Assembly (NCBI GenBank): GCA_905250075.1 | Contig: CAJNOP010000499.1 | Span: 73,612 to 137,611, forward strand | DNA: 64,000 nucleotides | DNA from: Rotaria sp. Silwood1 | Lineage: Eukaryota > Rotifera > Eurotatoria > Philodinida > Philodinidae | Direction: 5' to 3' | Shown: positions 33,205 to 45,480 of the stretch, piece by piece | How the letters are laid out: each line of letters begins with the position of its first letter | How positions within the stretch are numbered: the stretch's first letter is position 1 | Notes under the pieces: generated by a model | What the model saw: the letters and a program-made list of their open reading frames with translations, nothing else | Told to the model about the DNA's origin: nothing | Databases searched by the model: none | Position numbers and translations under genes: made by a program

Positions 33205-35171
33205 ATGTCTCCTGTTTCTACTTTCGAAATACTGCCCGATGAAATATTATTATATGTATGCCACTATCTTCGAGGAGCCGATATCCTCTTCTCGTTTTTC
33301 AATCTTAATGCTCGCCTCAACGCTACAATAACAGACTATTGCCGTTATGTAAATTTGATGGTTGTTTCACACCGACAATTTCAATGCGTTGTCTCTTGTA
33401 TTCTACCAAAAATCGGTTCTTCTGTTCGATATTTTGTGTTAAATTTGAACTGGGAAACAATAATGTCTGCAAAAGCATTTGCCGTCCTTTTCACAACACG
33501 CATGTCATTCATTTTTCCGCAACTTGAAAGATTAACACTTAAATCGTTCACCGGTGAGAGACTATTATCGTTTCTTGATATCCTTCAAGACCATCCGCAG
33601 CTCGTCCATCTTGACATCCGATTTCTCAAGTACGTCAATCAAGACGAATTACTGATGAAAGTCCTCGATGCTAATAATGGACGCCTTCTTTCATTATCGT
33701 TCGATCAAAGCTCAGATTATTTGAATGTGTTCCAAGACAACGAAAAAATTTCCTATCCGAATATTCACGAACTTACGGTAAATTTAAAGCTAGGTCAAAT
33801 GTTGCCACGTCTCTTCACACTCTTACCCAATGTACGTCGTTTACATGTTGACCTTGATGAACTATCAGATAGTCCTAATTTCAATCGAACATTCACCACC
33901 TTGTCATCTCTTGTTCATCTCATCGATTTTGAATTACATTCGATTAATCTGTTCTGGACATTTAATGAAATCGCTGATGTATTGTCCCTGATGCCTTCGT
34001 TGCAAATACTCACACTTGATTTGCGTACAGAAGACGAACGTCTTGTCAAAAAAGAGAATTTATCTTTGATTGTGCCTTCATCTCTTCAACAGATTCATTT
34101 TTTCATTCGCTATTACCTTCCTGAACCAAATTGTGAGATAGATACTTTGCTTACTTCGTGGTCCGCTGATTTGTCGATCACCTACATGTTGGAGGAAACA
34201 CGAAATCGCGTACTACTCCATACTGTTCCTCTTGGTCTAAACTCAGTTATTCTATCAGCAGCAATAGGTAAAAATATGTTGACTGGCTGGAAATATATGC
34301 AGGATGTTGAAGATTTGTGCGTTCATGATGCAGCATCATCTAGAGAAGCGTTTGTCATAATACAGCATTTTCATCGACTTCGAACACTCAAAATTCACGT
34401 ACAAAACAAAGCAGAAATCGGTAAGATTTTTTGCTAATTAGCTTTGCAGATTTTCATGCGAGGGTACTCAAAAATAGTTTTTCAATTCTTTCTCAAGCGA
34501 ATTATCTCATCCTATACATTTCTTTTTTTCTTCTGTATCACCTATCAGTACTGAACCTCATTAAATTAAATCCATCCAACTTGAACATGAACGAGTCCTT
34601 CGATTCAGTTTTGGTTTGATTGAAGGACTCTAGAACTGAATGGTAATATTGTTTGTTTTTGATTATAGTAGCGGTAGAGAAAGCGACTCAACCGATTATT
34701 CTAAAACTACCTCGACTCCAGAAACTTGAAGTGACTGGAACGTGTGAACTATTCCACTTGCTTCAAGTAGCCCCCAATCTTGGTCATTTGATAATCGATT
34801 TCGATTGTCTCAAAGCTCTCCTCGACGACGAATCTACATGCCAACTATTGCAAAAGCGAATTGTTCGTCTCGTTATCCCCGACTTCGTGTACGTTGAATT
34901 GGATATACTTCAACGCATCGCTCAAATATTTTGCTATCTTTATGAATTGATCATAATTCTGAAAGACACGACAACACTTATTGACTCTATTATATTGGCC
35001 ATACTTGATCTATGGAATGGAAAAAAACTTGTTTCACTCTACGTCAAAGGTTCATTATCAGATGAAGCAAGTAGAGATCTTCGCCAATGGATGATTGATC
35101 ATACTCATTTAAGCGTAGAAGGCTCATTTGCAGTCAAATATCAAGACTACTTCTTTGATTTATGGTTTTAG
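33205..35171 (+). CDS. F-box protein with leucine-rich repeats
   Basis: Two exons, 33205-34420 and 34669-35171, phases matching across a 248-bp intron, giving 572 residues. Residues 6-45 form an F-box: FEILPDEILLYVCHYLRGAD and NLNARLNATI. The rest carries irregular leucine-rich stretches such as FPQLERLTLKSF, HPQLVHLDIRFL, LPNVRRLHVDLDEL, MPSLQILTLDL and, in exon 2, LPRLQKLEVTGTCEL. F-box proteins bind SKP1 and bring targets to the SCF ubiquitin ligase; the repeat region would be the target-binding part. The splice restores the frame exactly (GAAATCG to TAGCGG, reading E-I-V-A). The intron holds a 9-bp perfect hairpin, GAGTCCTTC/GAAGGACTC. This is a large family in bdelloids. Confidence 0.85.
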
Positions 35172-36132
35172 GTATGGTGCAATTATAGCGACAGTGCAGA
35201 CATTTTTGTGTTTAATTTGATCCCTATACCATACTCTGTCGATATCTGAAACTATTTTCCATTCAGAAAAATATTGACACTGTTAAATATATTATGTTTG
35301 CCACAGATTACAATATGGCATAGACTATATAAGAAAAAAAAAGTACATTAGTTGCGTTTCTTAAATTGAAAATATAGTATATATTGCTGACCAACGAAAC
35401 AACAAGTATTGTATAACTAAAATATCTTGCAGCAGAAGGATTCTGGTATTTTATCAAACAGCTTGCAGTATATATTCATCAAAGTAAGTATTCAACGTGT
35501 AAACCTTCCAAAAATATTCATAAAAAAATCCAGTATGAGTAATACTTTATCAATAATCAAGTATTTAATTCTGTTTGACAAAACTCGTTTTATGTCCAAC
35601 CGATAATAATGATATATTTTCAGACTTATTGTACTTTCAAGACCATTTATTATACACGTATAGCTTTATCCCAGATAACAGTTGATAAATAGTATTGAAG
35701 AAATCTCTTTTTTTTATACTTCATGCAGCGTTCAATATATCATCTCGATTCAACCTAACTAGGTCTAAAATTTTTCTGGTTAAAAGCTGACATCCTCTAC
35801 ATATCACAGCATAAACTTCAAGACCCAACACCTTGATAGAACAAAAAGTCACATATTCTGCACATGACAGTAACTTTTCTTGAAATAGAATACCTATTGA
35901 TTATTTCTTTTATCGCGATATTTTCTATAGGCTAGTATTTATTTGAGCAATTAAAAAACTGAAGTGAGCAATAATGAAAATACGAATTAGTAATAATTGT
36001 TGAGCAATAAAAAATGTTTTTTGAGCAATTTTATATTATGAAATGGACAATAATTAATTCATTGCATTGCAGCAAGAAATTTATATGTTAATAACAAAAA
36101 ATTATTGCGTGACCAAAGATTTTTTGGCTTTA

Positions 36133-36230
36133 GATGGTGTGGGTGTGGTTGTAGGTGATCAAAAGATAAACACCCACAGTCACACTCACACCCACACCTA
36201 CCCACATCCACACCCACACCCGCCACACTC
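36133..36230. repeat. G-rich/C-rich inverted repeat
   Basis: Left arm GATGGTGTGGGTGTGGTTGT, loop GATCAAAAGATAAA, right arm of about 60 bp in CACCCACA, CACACTCACA and CCACACCC units. One of the best copies; the right arm is twice as long as the left. Confidence 0.8.
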
Positions 36231-36283
36231 TCGATCGGGGTGGCCCTGGTTGCTTAGTCGGCTTCCAGCAGAAAATCACATTG

Positions 36284-36318
36284 AGACTCGAACCAATGAG
36301 TCTGTACTCCAACTGAGT
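36284..36318 (-). other. tRNA-like promoter boxes (possible SINE or tRNA relic)
   Basis: On the minus strand AACTCAGTTGGAGTAC resembles a polymerase III A box, and GGTTCGAGTCT matches a B box. The spacing is too short for a normal tRNA and no cloverleaf could be drawn, so it is a relic or chance. Confidence 0.25.
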
Positions 36319-36599
36319 TTCAGAACACTAAACAGAATGAAGATTATTTTGAACTATAACGCAAAATTCTTAGTAATATCTGTTATTTTTTGTAAGGTAC
36401 TATATTGTTTATGAAAACTAGAAAATGTTGACAATATCCATACAGTAAATATATTGACAAGAACTAAATATTCAACATTAACATCAATCAAGTTTTGAAG
36501 CAACACAAAAACATGAAGGCAATTTTTGTTCAGAATCTTCTCTTTTATATTGACGTAAACAGAAGGTCAAATGTCACTTGCTCGTTCGCAAATTTCTGA

Positions 36600-37586
36600 T
36601 TAAGTACCAGCACTTATTGTCATAGGAGCAACCCTACGTTGACGTCGTTGGTGATAAAAGAATGCTCGTGGCCATAATTCTGGTAAGCAGCCAAAACAAA
36701 CAATTGGTAAAAATAAAACGACATAAGTAGTTAAATAGAAAAAATATGGCTCAACATCACTACCAAAACTACTCATATTTGGTTGACTTTGTACAAAAGT
36801 AATCAATGCTTGAGGCAGAGTTATAGATAATGAAAGAATTGAAATTGAAAGTAATTGTATGCTCATTTTTCGATATTTTTTCCAATGAAAACGTCTTGTT
36901 GAAATATATTTTCTCCAAATTATTCGAAAAAGTAATGAAATACTAAAAAATGCTTCCAAAATATTGCATAAAACTCCATTAAAAAAATAATCCCACGTAT
37001 TCATCCATGTTATATCTTGATAACATGGATATGAACCACATGCTAAATCATTTGAATAAAAAATATTTTGACATGGTGGGAATAAAATTACACCAACATA
37101 AAATCCAATTAGATAAATTGAAATAATTATTAAAGGAAAATAATGTAAATAAAATATTTTACGTTTTGTATTAAGAAGCTGTCGTCGATAGAATATGAGA
37201 ATATGTCTTTCGAATGAAGCCCACAGAAGAAATATCGGTATCGCACCATAAAATCCATAATCAATAAACCACCATAAAAGACATACACCTGTTGAAAATG
37301 GAAATGAATTTCCATGAACCATGCGCAATCCATCAAGATAAAATGAATTATCAACAACCAAAATAATCAAACATACAAAAAGTAGAACTATTACAACATG
37401 ATTTTGTAATTTTCTACGTAAACGTCGATTAAATATTAAATAATAAAGAAGATATATAGTACAAAAAAGTGATGGAATTTCAAACACAAGATATGTCCAA
37501 AATTGTACTTTAGCTGATGGAATAATCAATTCTTCATGATCATAATCATATGAATAGGTACTATTTTCAGTTTCATTGTCAACCAT
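36600..37586 (-). CDS. Seven-transmembrane G protein-coupled receptor
   Basis: Single-exon protein of 328 residues. The N-terminus has two glycosylation sites (NET, NST) and acidic Tyr-rich sequence. Seven hydrophobic helices lie at about 29-52, 62-84, 99-125, 148-170, 198-225, 242-265 and 283-305. Cys102 at the start of helix 3 and the Cys cluster in the second outer loop (LACGSYPCYQD) fit the usual disulfide. Helix 3 ends in FERH, in place of the DRY motif. The third inner loop is short and basic (RRFHWKKYRK). The C-terminal tail is short and Arg-rich. It is a rhodopsin-class receptor of the kind greatly expanded in bdelloids; the ligand is unknown. Confidence 0.82.
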   Translation of the reverse strand: MVDNETENSTYSYDYDHEELIIPSAKVQFWTYLVFEIPSLFCTIYLLYYLIFNRRLRRKLQNHVVIVLLFVCLIILVVDNSFYLDGLRMVHGNSFPFSTGVCLLWWFIDYGFYGAIPIFLLWASFERHILIFYRRQLLNTKRKIFYLHYFPLIIISIYLIGFYVGVILFPPCQNIFYSNDLACGSYPCYQDITWMNTWDYFFNGVLCNILEAFFSISLLFRIIWRKYISTRRFHWKKYRKMSIQLLSISILSLSITLPQALITFVQSQPNMSSFGSDVEPYFFYLTTYVVLFLPIVCFGCLPELWPRAFFYHQRRQRRVAPMTISAGT

Positions 37587-39906
37587 GATACATACAACGA
37601 CGTGTTTTTTTTATTACAATAAAATTTGTATGAAGAACAATATTTTCTTGTTTTTGATCACATTAATTCACTGATGAATACAATACCATGTGAAAGAATG
37701 ATCTAGAGTGAAAAGAAAAAGTGGAAGAAATATGAAGAAAACCTATTCGCATGAACTTAACAGGGTGAATGCTTTTTTCTTGTAATATAGTCATATTGTT
37801 AAATATATTTGAGATATTGATGTCTACAGAATACAAAAAAGAGATTTTTTTAATCCTGTATCTAATGCTCTTAATAGAAAAGATCATATTTTTCAAGATA
37901 TGTTATTAAGCTTCTTAAAAAACTAACGCAAGAGCTTTCTAGTTTAACATGTAATTATTTTTTTCCAATCAGTGAAGACTTTTTATAAGAGAATATTTAT
38001 TTGAGCTGTTAGGTTCTAGACAATAACTCATCTAGAAATATTGCCCATGTAGGTCGAGATAAAAATTTTTATCAACAAAAAAAATCACAGAGGAATAGTT
38101 TTGATATCAAAACAAAATATGTGCGGAACCAAGTTTTGTTGATTCTCGATGTCTGTCTGCTTCGGATCGTAATCTATTAAATTTGATCTAGTTCCATCTT
38201 AAAGAAAACTATGTCACAATTTACTCGCATTAAATCTAGAAACAATGTTTTAAATAATTTGTTTTTGATTAACTCAGTCAATAAATGTCACTTGTATTGT
38301 GAACATATCTTCTAAATGTTGCTGTGATTGTTGTGACCTTTAACATAATTCACTAAAAATCATCGAAAATCTAATTTCAATTTTTAGTTCTTGTTCGAAC
38401 AGCTTTTGGTCTTGTCGTACCGGTTCAGGTAAATTTTTATTTTGTGGTCGTAGTCCCACACATCTTTAATGAAAAATATTATTCTTGAGACGAAAATAAA
38501 CGTGAAATATTGGTAATATGTTTTATCAAGAAGCTATTGTTGAATAATAAGATTCAACACAAAATACTTTTCGGCGCGCTTTCCTTTTTATCAATAAATA
38601 TGACATAAAGTAACAAAAAAATATATTCGTTCACCTTTATTGTAAAATTTATTAGTGCAATTTCATTGGGATATGAATAGATAATATGAAGTCATCATTT
38701 TAAAATCTCATAATTGCGATCTTGTGGAGCGTGATCTAAAGTGTAGGGAAACACTTTTTGTTCCGTTAATGGATAATTCAAATCGTATTTTGTTATTGAC
38801 AATTTAAATGCCACTAATATATGAAGAAAATCTCTCTATCTGTATCATTAATTAGCTTGACAAATAGAAAGTTGATCAAGACTAATTAAGCCTATGAGCA
38901 TAGATGTATTTTTTGGCACAACAGTTAACTTTCTATGTAGTATATTGTTTTACAGCTAGTCTAAGAAAAACTACCCTAAGTATTAACGTCGTCGCATAAC
39001 CAAAATTGAATATTGTTTATTTTCCACTGCTTGGACTCGACATTTTATTTTAATAAAAGTTAAATACTAAAATTTATTTATCTGCGAGATATAGGATGCT
39101 CGTATTTTCATCCAAAAAAATCCTGAATATTGATAATTTTTCGTAGCCCAATGACGTTTTCTACCTTTTTCTTTATTTCTCATATTTAGAAAAGAACATT
39201 TTCCAACAGTAATTTATTATCTGTAAACTATAAGTACTCATAGAAAAAAAAAGGATGCAACAAAACGGATAAAAACGCGTTCGTCAGACGCTTTTAGCAT
39301 TCTTTTTGGATGCATTTTTTTATTCAAACAACACGTTTTTATCCGTTCTTTTTCATCCTTTTTTCTATGGATAATGAGTTTTGTTATTAAAAACTAATGG
39401 ATGGTACATGAGAATAGCCAGTTTTTGCATTTTCTGTCTGTGGTTCTCTGAAATATTCTTTTCAAAATCAAATGCATTGTAGAAAGTGGCAAAGCGAGCG
39501 GTACATTTTGGTATTAAAGATGTTATTTCATATATATATATATCTTTGTTTTGAGACTAAACAAAACTTGAAAAGAAAAAATTTTGACTCTGCGAAAGAG
39601 AGTAGTTTTTGGTACATAAGTGATACTTTATTACCTTATCAGTTAAAGAGTTGTCAATTTTAATCGTATTGAATTGAATACTTTTACCAATCTTTTCTTA
39701 CCTATAACTACTTTTAGTACTGATATCAAGATTTGAGGGGCCACCATCAAATATTACAACAGTACACCAAGTTCTCTTCACTGCATATTGATGACTGCTT
39801 TTGTATATATGACGTGCTATTTTCCTGTTGATAGATGAACTCATTATCTATCAATTGTTGACCTGTAGAGCGTGCTGCAATATTTGTTTCTTACTGGAAA
39901 GAACGT
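37587..39906. other. Intergenic DNA
   Basis: No complete gene. A short plus-strand exon-like frame near 38388-38470 (LVRTAFGLVVPVQVNFY) has both an acceptor and a donor but no partners. A palindrome at 39237-39378 and a TA microsatellite near 39530 are the only other features. Confidence 0.35.
39237..39378. mobile_element. Short palindromic MITE-like element
   Basis: Tips CTCATAGAAAAAAAAAGGAT and, reversed, CTCATTATCCATAGAAAAA. Both arms share AACGGATAAAAACG. Total 142 bp. Non-coding. Confidence 0.6.
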
Positions 39907-40212
39907 TACATCTTTAGAACTTCTGTGCCTAGAGAGACGAATAAGGCGTGACAAATGAGTATCAGGAAATAAGATATGAAGCAACCTTTCCAGATTATAC
40001 TCATGTGATGCATAAAGAACTTAGTATATTCTCTCGGTAACTGATGATGATTGTCTAGAACTCTTAATTTATATACTGTAAATAATTCTAGTTGAGACGA
40101 CGTCGATAAACGTATGCAATCAAATGGAGTGAAAATATGTGGTTCATTAACTAGCAATAGAGTACTATAACGCTGAGTACCAAAAGATGCTCTATTTTGC
40201 CATCTTGGAAAA
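39907..40212 (-). CDS. Possible terminal exons of an unrecognised gene
   Basis: A minus-strand frame below 40212 reads as protein: FPRWQNRASFGTQRYSTLL, NEPHIFTPFDCIRLSTSSQ and LFTVYKLRVLDNHHQLPRE. A 57-bp GT-AG intron (about 39925-39981) then joins it to a last exon ending GTEVLKM. A possible acceptor (TATTTTCCAAG) lies at its start, but no upstream exon was found and a stop precedes the frame. It is either the 3' end of a gene or a fragment. No family recognised. Confidence 0.3.
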
Positions 40213-41206
40213 TATTTCAATTAAGTTTTGTTTAGCCGCAAGACAAAGACATACTTACGAAATAAGGTTTTAATGATAAAATGTAGAGCTCGTTTTTGCT
40301 CTGTTTTGTTATGTATTTCATTTTGAATAAAGCATTTCAGTGAGACAAAGAGAATAAATGCAAATATCGGTCATGCGTTATATGCCATCAATCACATACA
40401 CATCGCTGAACATATTAATCAATCTATTGTTTTTTTTTTATGATTCGTACTGAGATGATAAGTAAATAGTACAACATTGAATATGTCTTACTAATGTTAT
40501 TGAGAACAAATATGTTACTTTGTCTTTACACAACCATACATGTAGACACAAAAAGCTTAGAAAAAAATGATTAAAAAATGTAGCATCATCGTGTTGCGTT
40601 GATTAAACCGTTCTCTCATCAAAATACGAAGCCTATTTTAAGATTATTGTTTTTCGTTGGATATTATAAACTGACAGCTACAAACCGTCTATAGAAGGTT
40701 TCTTTTAATTTAGAAAACATTCGTAGAAAAATCAAGAACGAACGCATCACTCTCATTTTTTTTGTCATTCTTTCATCATCACGTTACCTCAACTATTTTT
40801 GCGATACCTTTTAAACAGCTCATTGAAACGAGCTCATTTATTCAGCGACTCGGGGAAAGGTAAATGTACATCAGCCAAGAAAGGAATGAACACTCTAGGA
40901 AACCTAACTGCTAAGAAAATTTAATAATATTGTGATGAAAATGTCATCGTGCTACGCTCAGACAAGCCGATATATATTCGATACTTGATCCAATGTATCA
41001 AGTAATATTATATCAATAATACATGACGAGAAAATTTTTTGAGCTGATAAATCGCTTTGAAACAGAGACTGCTTGCATTGTTTAGATATAAATGAGCTAT
41101 GAATATCCAGAAAAGAGTTATGAGTCTTAGCTAATTCCTGCGGAGATAATACATTTTTACGGTATTTTTTAAAAGAATGTCATGGTCCTTCTCAAGAAAA
41201 CAAAAA

Positions 41207-41486
41207 AAACTCATTTTCGAATTTCGACTTGAACCATTGCACAGAAACAGGTCTTAGCAAGAGTAATGTATTTTTGAAAGTTTTAAGTCTTTTGATTTGC
41301 TTCTATCCTTAAATGAGAACATCTAATCTGTCGGTGTATTTAAGCAATGTAACAGACACGCTTTTACTATATATAACTGTATCTTAGGATAAGAACAATG
41401 ACAACACTTGAAACTTTCGCAGTAAGCTATTGTCGTTAAGACCTATTTCTGTGCTAAGTTTCAAGTCGAAATTCGAAAATGAGTTC
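41207..41486. mobile_element. Palindromic MITE-like element, about 280 bp
   Basis: Both arms carry ACTCATTTTCGAATTTCGAC then TTGAA, GCACAGAAA and AGGTCTTA. The arms are about 85 bp (41209-41295 and 41397-41484), with a unique centre of about 100 bp. Non-coding. Confidence 0.7.
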
Positions 41487-41587
41487 TCTTCGTATGTCCA
41501 AAGAAGATCACGGTATTGAATTACAAAATAAAGTAAAAACGCAGTACTTCTGTAGTAATAACAGCGATTTATCAGTGAGGGAACTTG

Positions 41588-41730
41588 AGGGCGTGGGCGT
41601 AGGTAGGGATTTGAGTGTGAATGAAGCAAGGTGCCTTATCTTCACACCCACACCCATCCTACCTACTGTTCACTATAACACCCACATCCACATCCACCCA
41701 CCCACACCCATCCTACACTCACACACACAC
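41588..41730. repeat. G-rich/C-rich inverted repeat, long right arm
   Basis: Left arm GAGGGCGTGGGCGTAGGTAG then GGATTTGAGTGTG, loop GAAGCAAGGTGCC. The right arm is about 90 bp of CACACCCA, CACCCACATCC and CCCACCCACACC units. Confidence 0.8.
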
Positions 41731-42013
41731 AATCTACTTTGGAAATAAATTAACTACATGAGGATTCTCGCCAAATTATCTTTACATTATTATATCCAGT
41801 AATAGAATTCAAAGATTATCCTCTTAATTACAAAGAAGTCGGCGTGTTATTCATCTCGGACGTCAGTTGGTTCGTTTCTTGTTGTGTTACACTTGAAGAC
41901 ACGGAAGAAATGCCCCATTGTATTGTATAGTGTTTTGTAACATCCCGCTGTCGATATAATACATCCCGTATGCGATCATATTGATTAGGTGATAGTAGAT
42001 CTTGTATTTCGAT

Positions 42014-43696
42014 CTACCAATTATCAAATTGTTCATCGGTAATTGCTGCAAAACGGTTCAGTGTTTTTTTCATTAAAATACGATCAGCTACTGGCAGTTT
42101 GCTGAGATATTGTGCGAATTTTTTTGCTTTTTCTATCGGATCAAACTTAACCACTGCCAGATGAGGACTATGCAACTTGCAAGCCACAAGGCTAATGATA
42201 TTCAATTTACCCATACCAAAGCAAGAAGTGTGATCGATAAGATGCATCTTCAAGTTTGCAGTATCATCGTCAATAGGAGCATTCTTCGGCATTGTAATTA
42301 AAATATTTCGTGGATTACGATCTACATTCTCTATTATATGATCGAGTAGATCCATAGATTCGATTGTTGGATCAGTCAATAGTGTTTTTCTTCTTTGCTT
42401 TGGTAGTTCCATGAATGTGATAGTTTTTTCATTTTCATTAGCAATATCACTATGTAAAGTTACCAAATCATTTTTATACACTGAAATTTGTGCTTCATTA
42501 ACAGATAAACCAAGTGTCATTCCCAAAATATAGGCTAACCATTCATTGGCAGCACATAATGGATGCTCTTGTATTTTGACTAAAATTCGTTGTCCTTGAG
42601 GATCACGCATCCATATGGATACATTACTGAAACCTTGATCAGGATTCTGACCTTCGAGTGTCCAATCTGATGTAATTTCGGCAAACGCTGGCTTAAGTGA
42701 ATTATTGGTAGTTTGGTGTTTCATTTCCATTTGTTTTTGTCTGGCTATTCCTTTCCTCACAGCTTGCAAAATATCGTCACTGACATGTGATCCTCGTGCA
42801 AATACATCGACCATATGCAATGTACCATCAACCATTACTTTAAAGGGACCTCGAAGCCAGTGGACAATGTTATTGGAGAGATGTATTTTTTGACTAATTC
42901 TTGGTGTTGTACTAGCACCAATGACTCCTGCCATTTTTTCATCTTCTGAATTTATTTCGTTCTCTGCTTCAGTTGAATCAAGTTCACTTTCATTTAAATC
43001 TAGTATTAATGGACTCATAAGTTTGAGAAGTAAATGAGACAGTACTGAATTGTCAACGTTTTGCTGTCTTAAGCTATTTCTTGAATTACTAATAATAGAT
43101 CGTAAATGACTTCTATCTTTCTGTAATAGCGGTGATTCGATTGTTTCTGATACATTGGCCGACTGAACGTTCGTATCATAAGTTTGTAATTTTTCTTGTG
43201 ATCCTCTTGTGGCACTATAATTATTGATTTCTTCTAGTTTTAAATTTAGTTGTTCAGCCTCTTTTCTTAAGCTTTCAATATGATTCTCAAGATAAAAATT
43301 CTCATTAGACTCCGATCCATTTGTCTTTGTAATCATTTGCTTTTTCAAATCTTGTTTATCTTCATCCATTAGATCTTCTAGCTGTTGTTGTATTATATAT
43401 GTTTTTTCTTCGATTTCGTTTGATCTCATTTGGTATTCATAAATTTGTTCTATTAAATCCAATTGAGGATTGGTTGATAATTTTGATTTTAATGATTTCA
43501 AGTTTTTGTTCAATAAGTTATGAACATGTAGTACATGTTCAAAATCTTCTTGAAGTTTTCTTTGATGTTCCAAATAATGATCGATACAGTATAACAGTCC
43601 GCATCCTTGGCAGTAGTTCGTAGCTTCTGATTCACATTTAACGTCATATTTACAATATTTGTTCGATAGTTCATTAACTGGTTTCGAAGAAATCAT
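42014..43696 (-). CDS. B-box, coiled coil and kinase-like domain fusion
   Basis: Single-exon protein of 560 residues. Residues 15-44 form a B-box zinc finger (Cys15, Cys21, Cys29, Cys32, Cys37, His40, His44). Residues 60-160 are a coiled coil rich in Glu, Gln and Lys. Residues 165-260 are polar linker. Residues 275-555 read as a phosphoinositide/HipA-type kinase fold. ILVKIQEH holds a candidate ATP-binding Lys374, and NEW (Glu385) a salt-bridge partner. DRNPRN gives catalytic Asp459 and Asn464, and LIDH gives the metal-binding Asp488. The order D-x-N-x-x-N then IDH is typical of PI3/PI4-kinase-related enzymes. It could therefore be an active lipid or protein kinase recruited through its B-box, but the substrate is unknown. 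The start ATG follows a stop-rich upstream stretch. Confidence 0.75.
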   Translation of the reverse strand: MISSKPVNELSNKYCKYDVKCESEATNYCQGCGLLYCIDHYLEHQRKLQEDFEHVLHVHNLLNKNLKSLKSKLSTNPQLDLIEQIYEYQMRSNEIEEKTYIIQQQLEDLMDEDKQDLKKQMITKTNGSESNENFYLENHIESLRKEAEQLNLKLEEINNYSATRGSQEKLQTYDTNVQSANVSETIESPLLQKDRSHLRSIISNSRNSLRQQNVDNSVLSHLLLKLMSPLILDLNESELDSTEAENEINSEDEKMAGVIGASTTPRISQKIHLSNNIVHWLRGPFKVMVDGTLHMVDVFARGSHVSDDILQAVRKGIARQKQMEMKHQTTNNSLKPAFAEITSDWTLEGQNPDQGFSNVSIWMRDPQGQRILVKIQEHPLCAANEWLAYILGMTLGLSVNEAQISVYKNDLVTLHSDIANENEKTITFMELPKQRRKTLLTDPTIESMDLLDHIIENVDRNPRNILITMPKNAPIDDDTANLKMHLIDHTSCFGMGKLNIISLVACKLHSPHLAVVKFDPIEKAKKFAQYLSKLPVADRILMKKTLNRFAAITDEQFDNW

Positions 43697-45480
43697 TTTT
43701 CGACGAATCCAAATAAATTGTATTAGAATCTAAAATTAGTAAAAGTACAAGATAAATACAGCTGATTGGGATTTCATGTCTATAAATTTTCAGACTCGAG
43801 CAATGACAATGAGAGCCAAAACTTATTCTCGAAAAATTGATAGTTGTAAAAAATAATCACTACTTGTGACATTCCGATTCCATCAGAATTCACTTCTCTC
43901 GACCATTCTGTTTCATTCTTTTTCTTTTTTATCATGAATTGTTCTAGAAATTTGCGCGGATTGTTATTGAGAAAGAATGTCCCAAAAATTTATCTCGAAA
44001 ACTCTCTCAAAAACTGTCAAGACAGTCTTCGACGGAGTTGTTGAAAAAAGTGAATTGCTACGGAGTGAGAATTTGGCAGCAGCTCAAACTGACGAAAAGT
44101 ACAGTTATAAATCAACTGATATCAGAGTCCAAGTCCTTTTTTGATCTCCTTCCACTGTTTCTTTCATCAAGATTTTATCATTGATTTCAATAAGGAAATG
44201 TTATTTTGTCTGAAATCTTCAAACTAACATCTACCCTGCTTTCTAAAAATTACTTTACAAAGAACACAACTCTTATTCAAGAAGCGATACCTAAATTAGG
44301 TTACGTTTTCTTTTCAAATCATAGAAGAATATTCTCACTTTATTCCATTCTAGAGAACACCAAGGTAGCATTTTCTTATTGAAGTCAATAATAGAAGCTG
44401 AATCTAGTGTCCATTATAAGTGTCCATATGACTTTGTTACCGACAAAGACTCAGTTTGTACGACTAAAACATTTGTATATTTTGCTGTGTGTGTAGAAAA
44501 TAGCAAAAAAAATGGATGACTAATCTTTGATACTCTCGATATATCATCATTTTATTCTTGTGAGCTACACTCTATGTTGATGTTAACGTTTCTTTCATTT
44601 CCATCTATGTTTATTGCAATCGCTTGTTTTTCTTAAAAACTTGATAGAAACACTTATACTCGCCATTCAATATCGAATTCAGTAAAATTTTCTGAGAATA
44701 ACGAGTAGAAAACAATAAGAATACAAATAGAAAAACAAACTGATAAAACAGTGCATAACGAGATGGATATCTCGCTTACGAACGGTTAAGATGCGCCTCA
44801 TCTTAACTCAAATTGGAATCTGAAAAAATTCTGATCAAACCTTAAATGACGATAGTAAACTTATAATAAATGTCTTATTTGCATCATTCAGTATTGAAAA
44901 TGTCCAACAGCCATTCCCTATTCTGCAATTCAAACTTGGCAACGCATCATGCACTTGATAAAACGACAAAGAAAAAACGTACTCATTGCTCCGAAGAAAA
45001 AAAAAGAACGTCCTTGATTTGTTTATTACATGAATACAGTCTCGTCACCTGAGAGAAGAATGATTAATCGCGTCGTATTATACCAGAAGAATTAGAATCG
45101 CAACAATCAGCAATAAATGAAAAAAAAATGCGAAAATCATCATGCCTTTATATATAACGCAAAAGTCGCCAATAATTCACGATGAACGGTCAGTTTATAC
45201 CTCTTTTCGTTGCAAATTATGCTCGCCAAATGTATTGCAATTTTCTCAATATGCATAGAAAGAGAGAATGAAGACTACATTTTGTGTTTCAAGTTATAAA
45301 AGATTCTTTCAATATCGAAATATAAATTTATCTACTCGTAATGCCCCTAGCACAGCGAAGGACAGCATGACGTACATAATTTTTTTCTCACCTGCATGGA
45401 GGCAACATAGGTGTCAGCGGACGTATCGAGTGTTGTACATGCATGAATCATTCTCGTGAGATACTATGACGTTTTTTTCT

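Larger units (their letters stand above)
35172..36599. other. Intergenic DNA between convergent genes
   Basis: No gene supported. TGAGCAAT recurs four times between 35941 and 36060. Contains an inverted repeat (36133-36230) and a tRNA-like stretch (36284-36318). Confidence 0.4.
40221..42013. other. Intergenic DNA with a palindrome and an inverted repeat
   Basis: No gene supported. Holds the palindrome at 41207-41486 and the inverted repeat at 41588-41730. Confidence 0.4.

Noticed and set aside
38388..38430. Exon-like frame LVRTAFGLVVPVQ with acceptor and donor
   Set aside because: Only 43 bases, no partner exons, and such sites are common by chance in AT-rich DNA.
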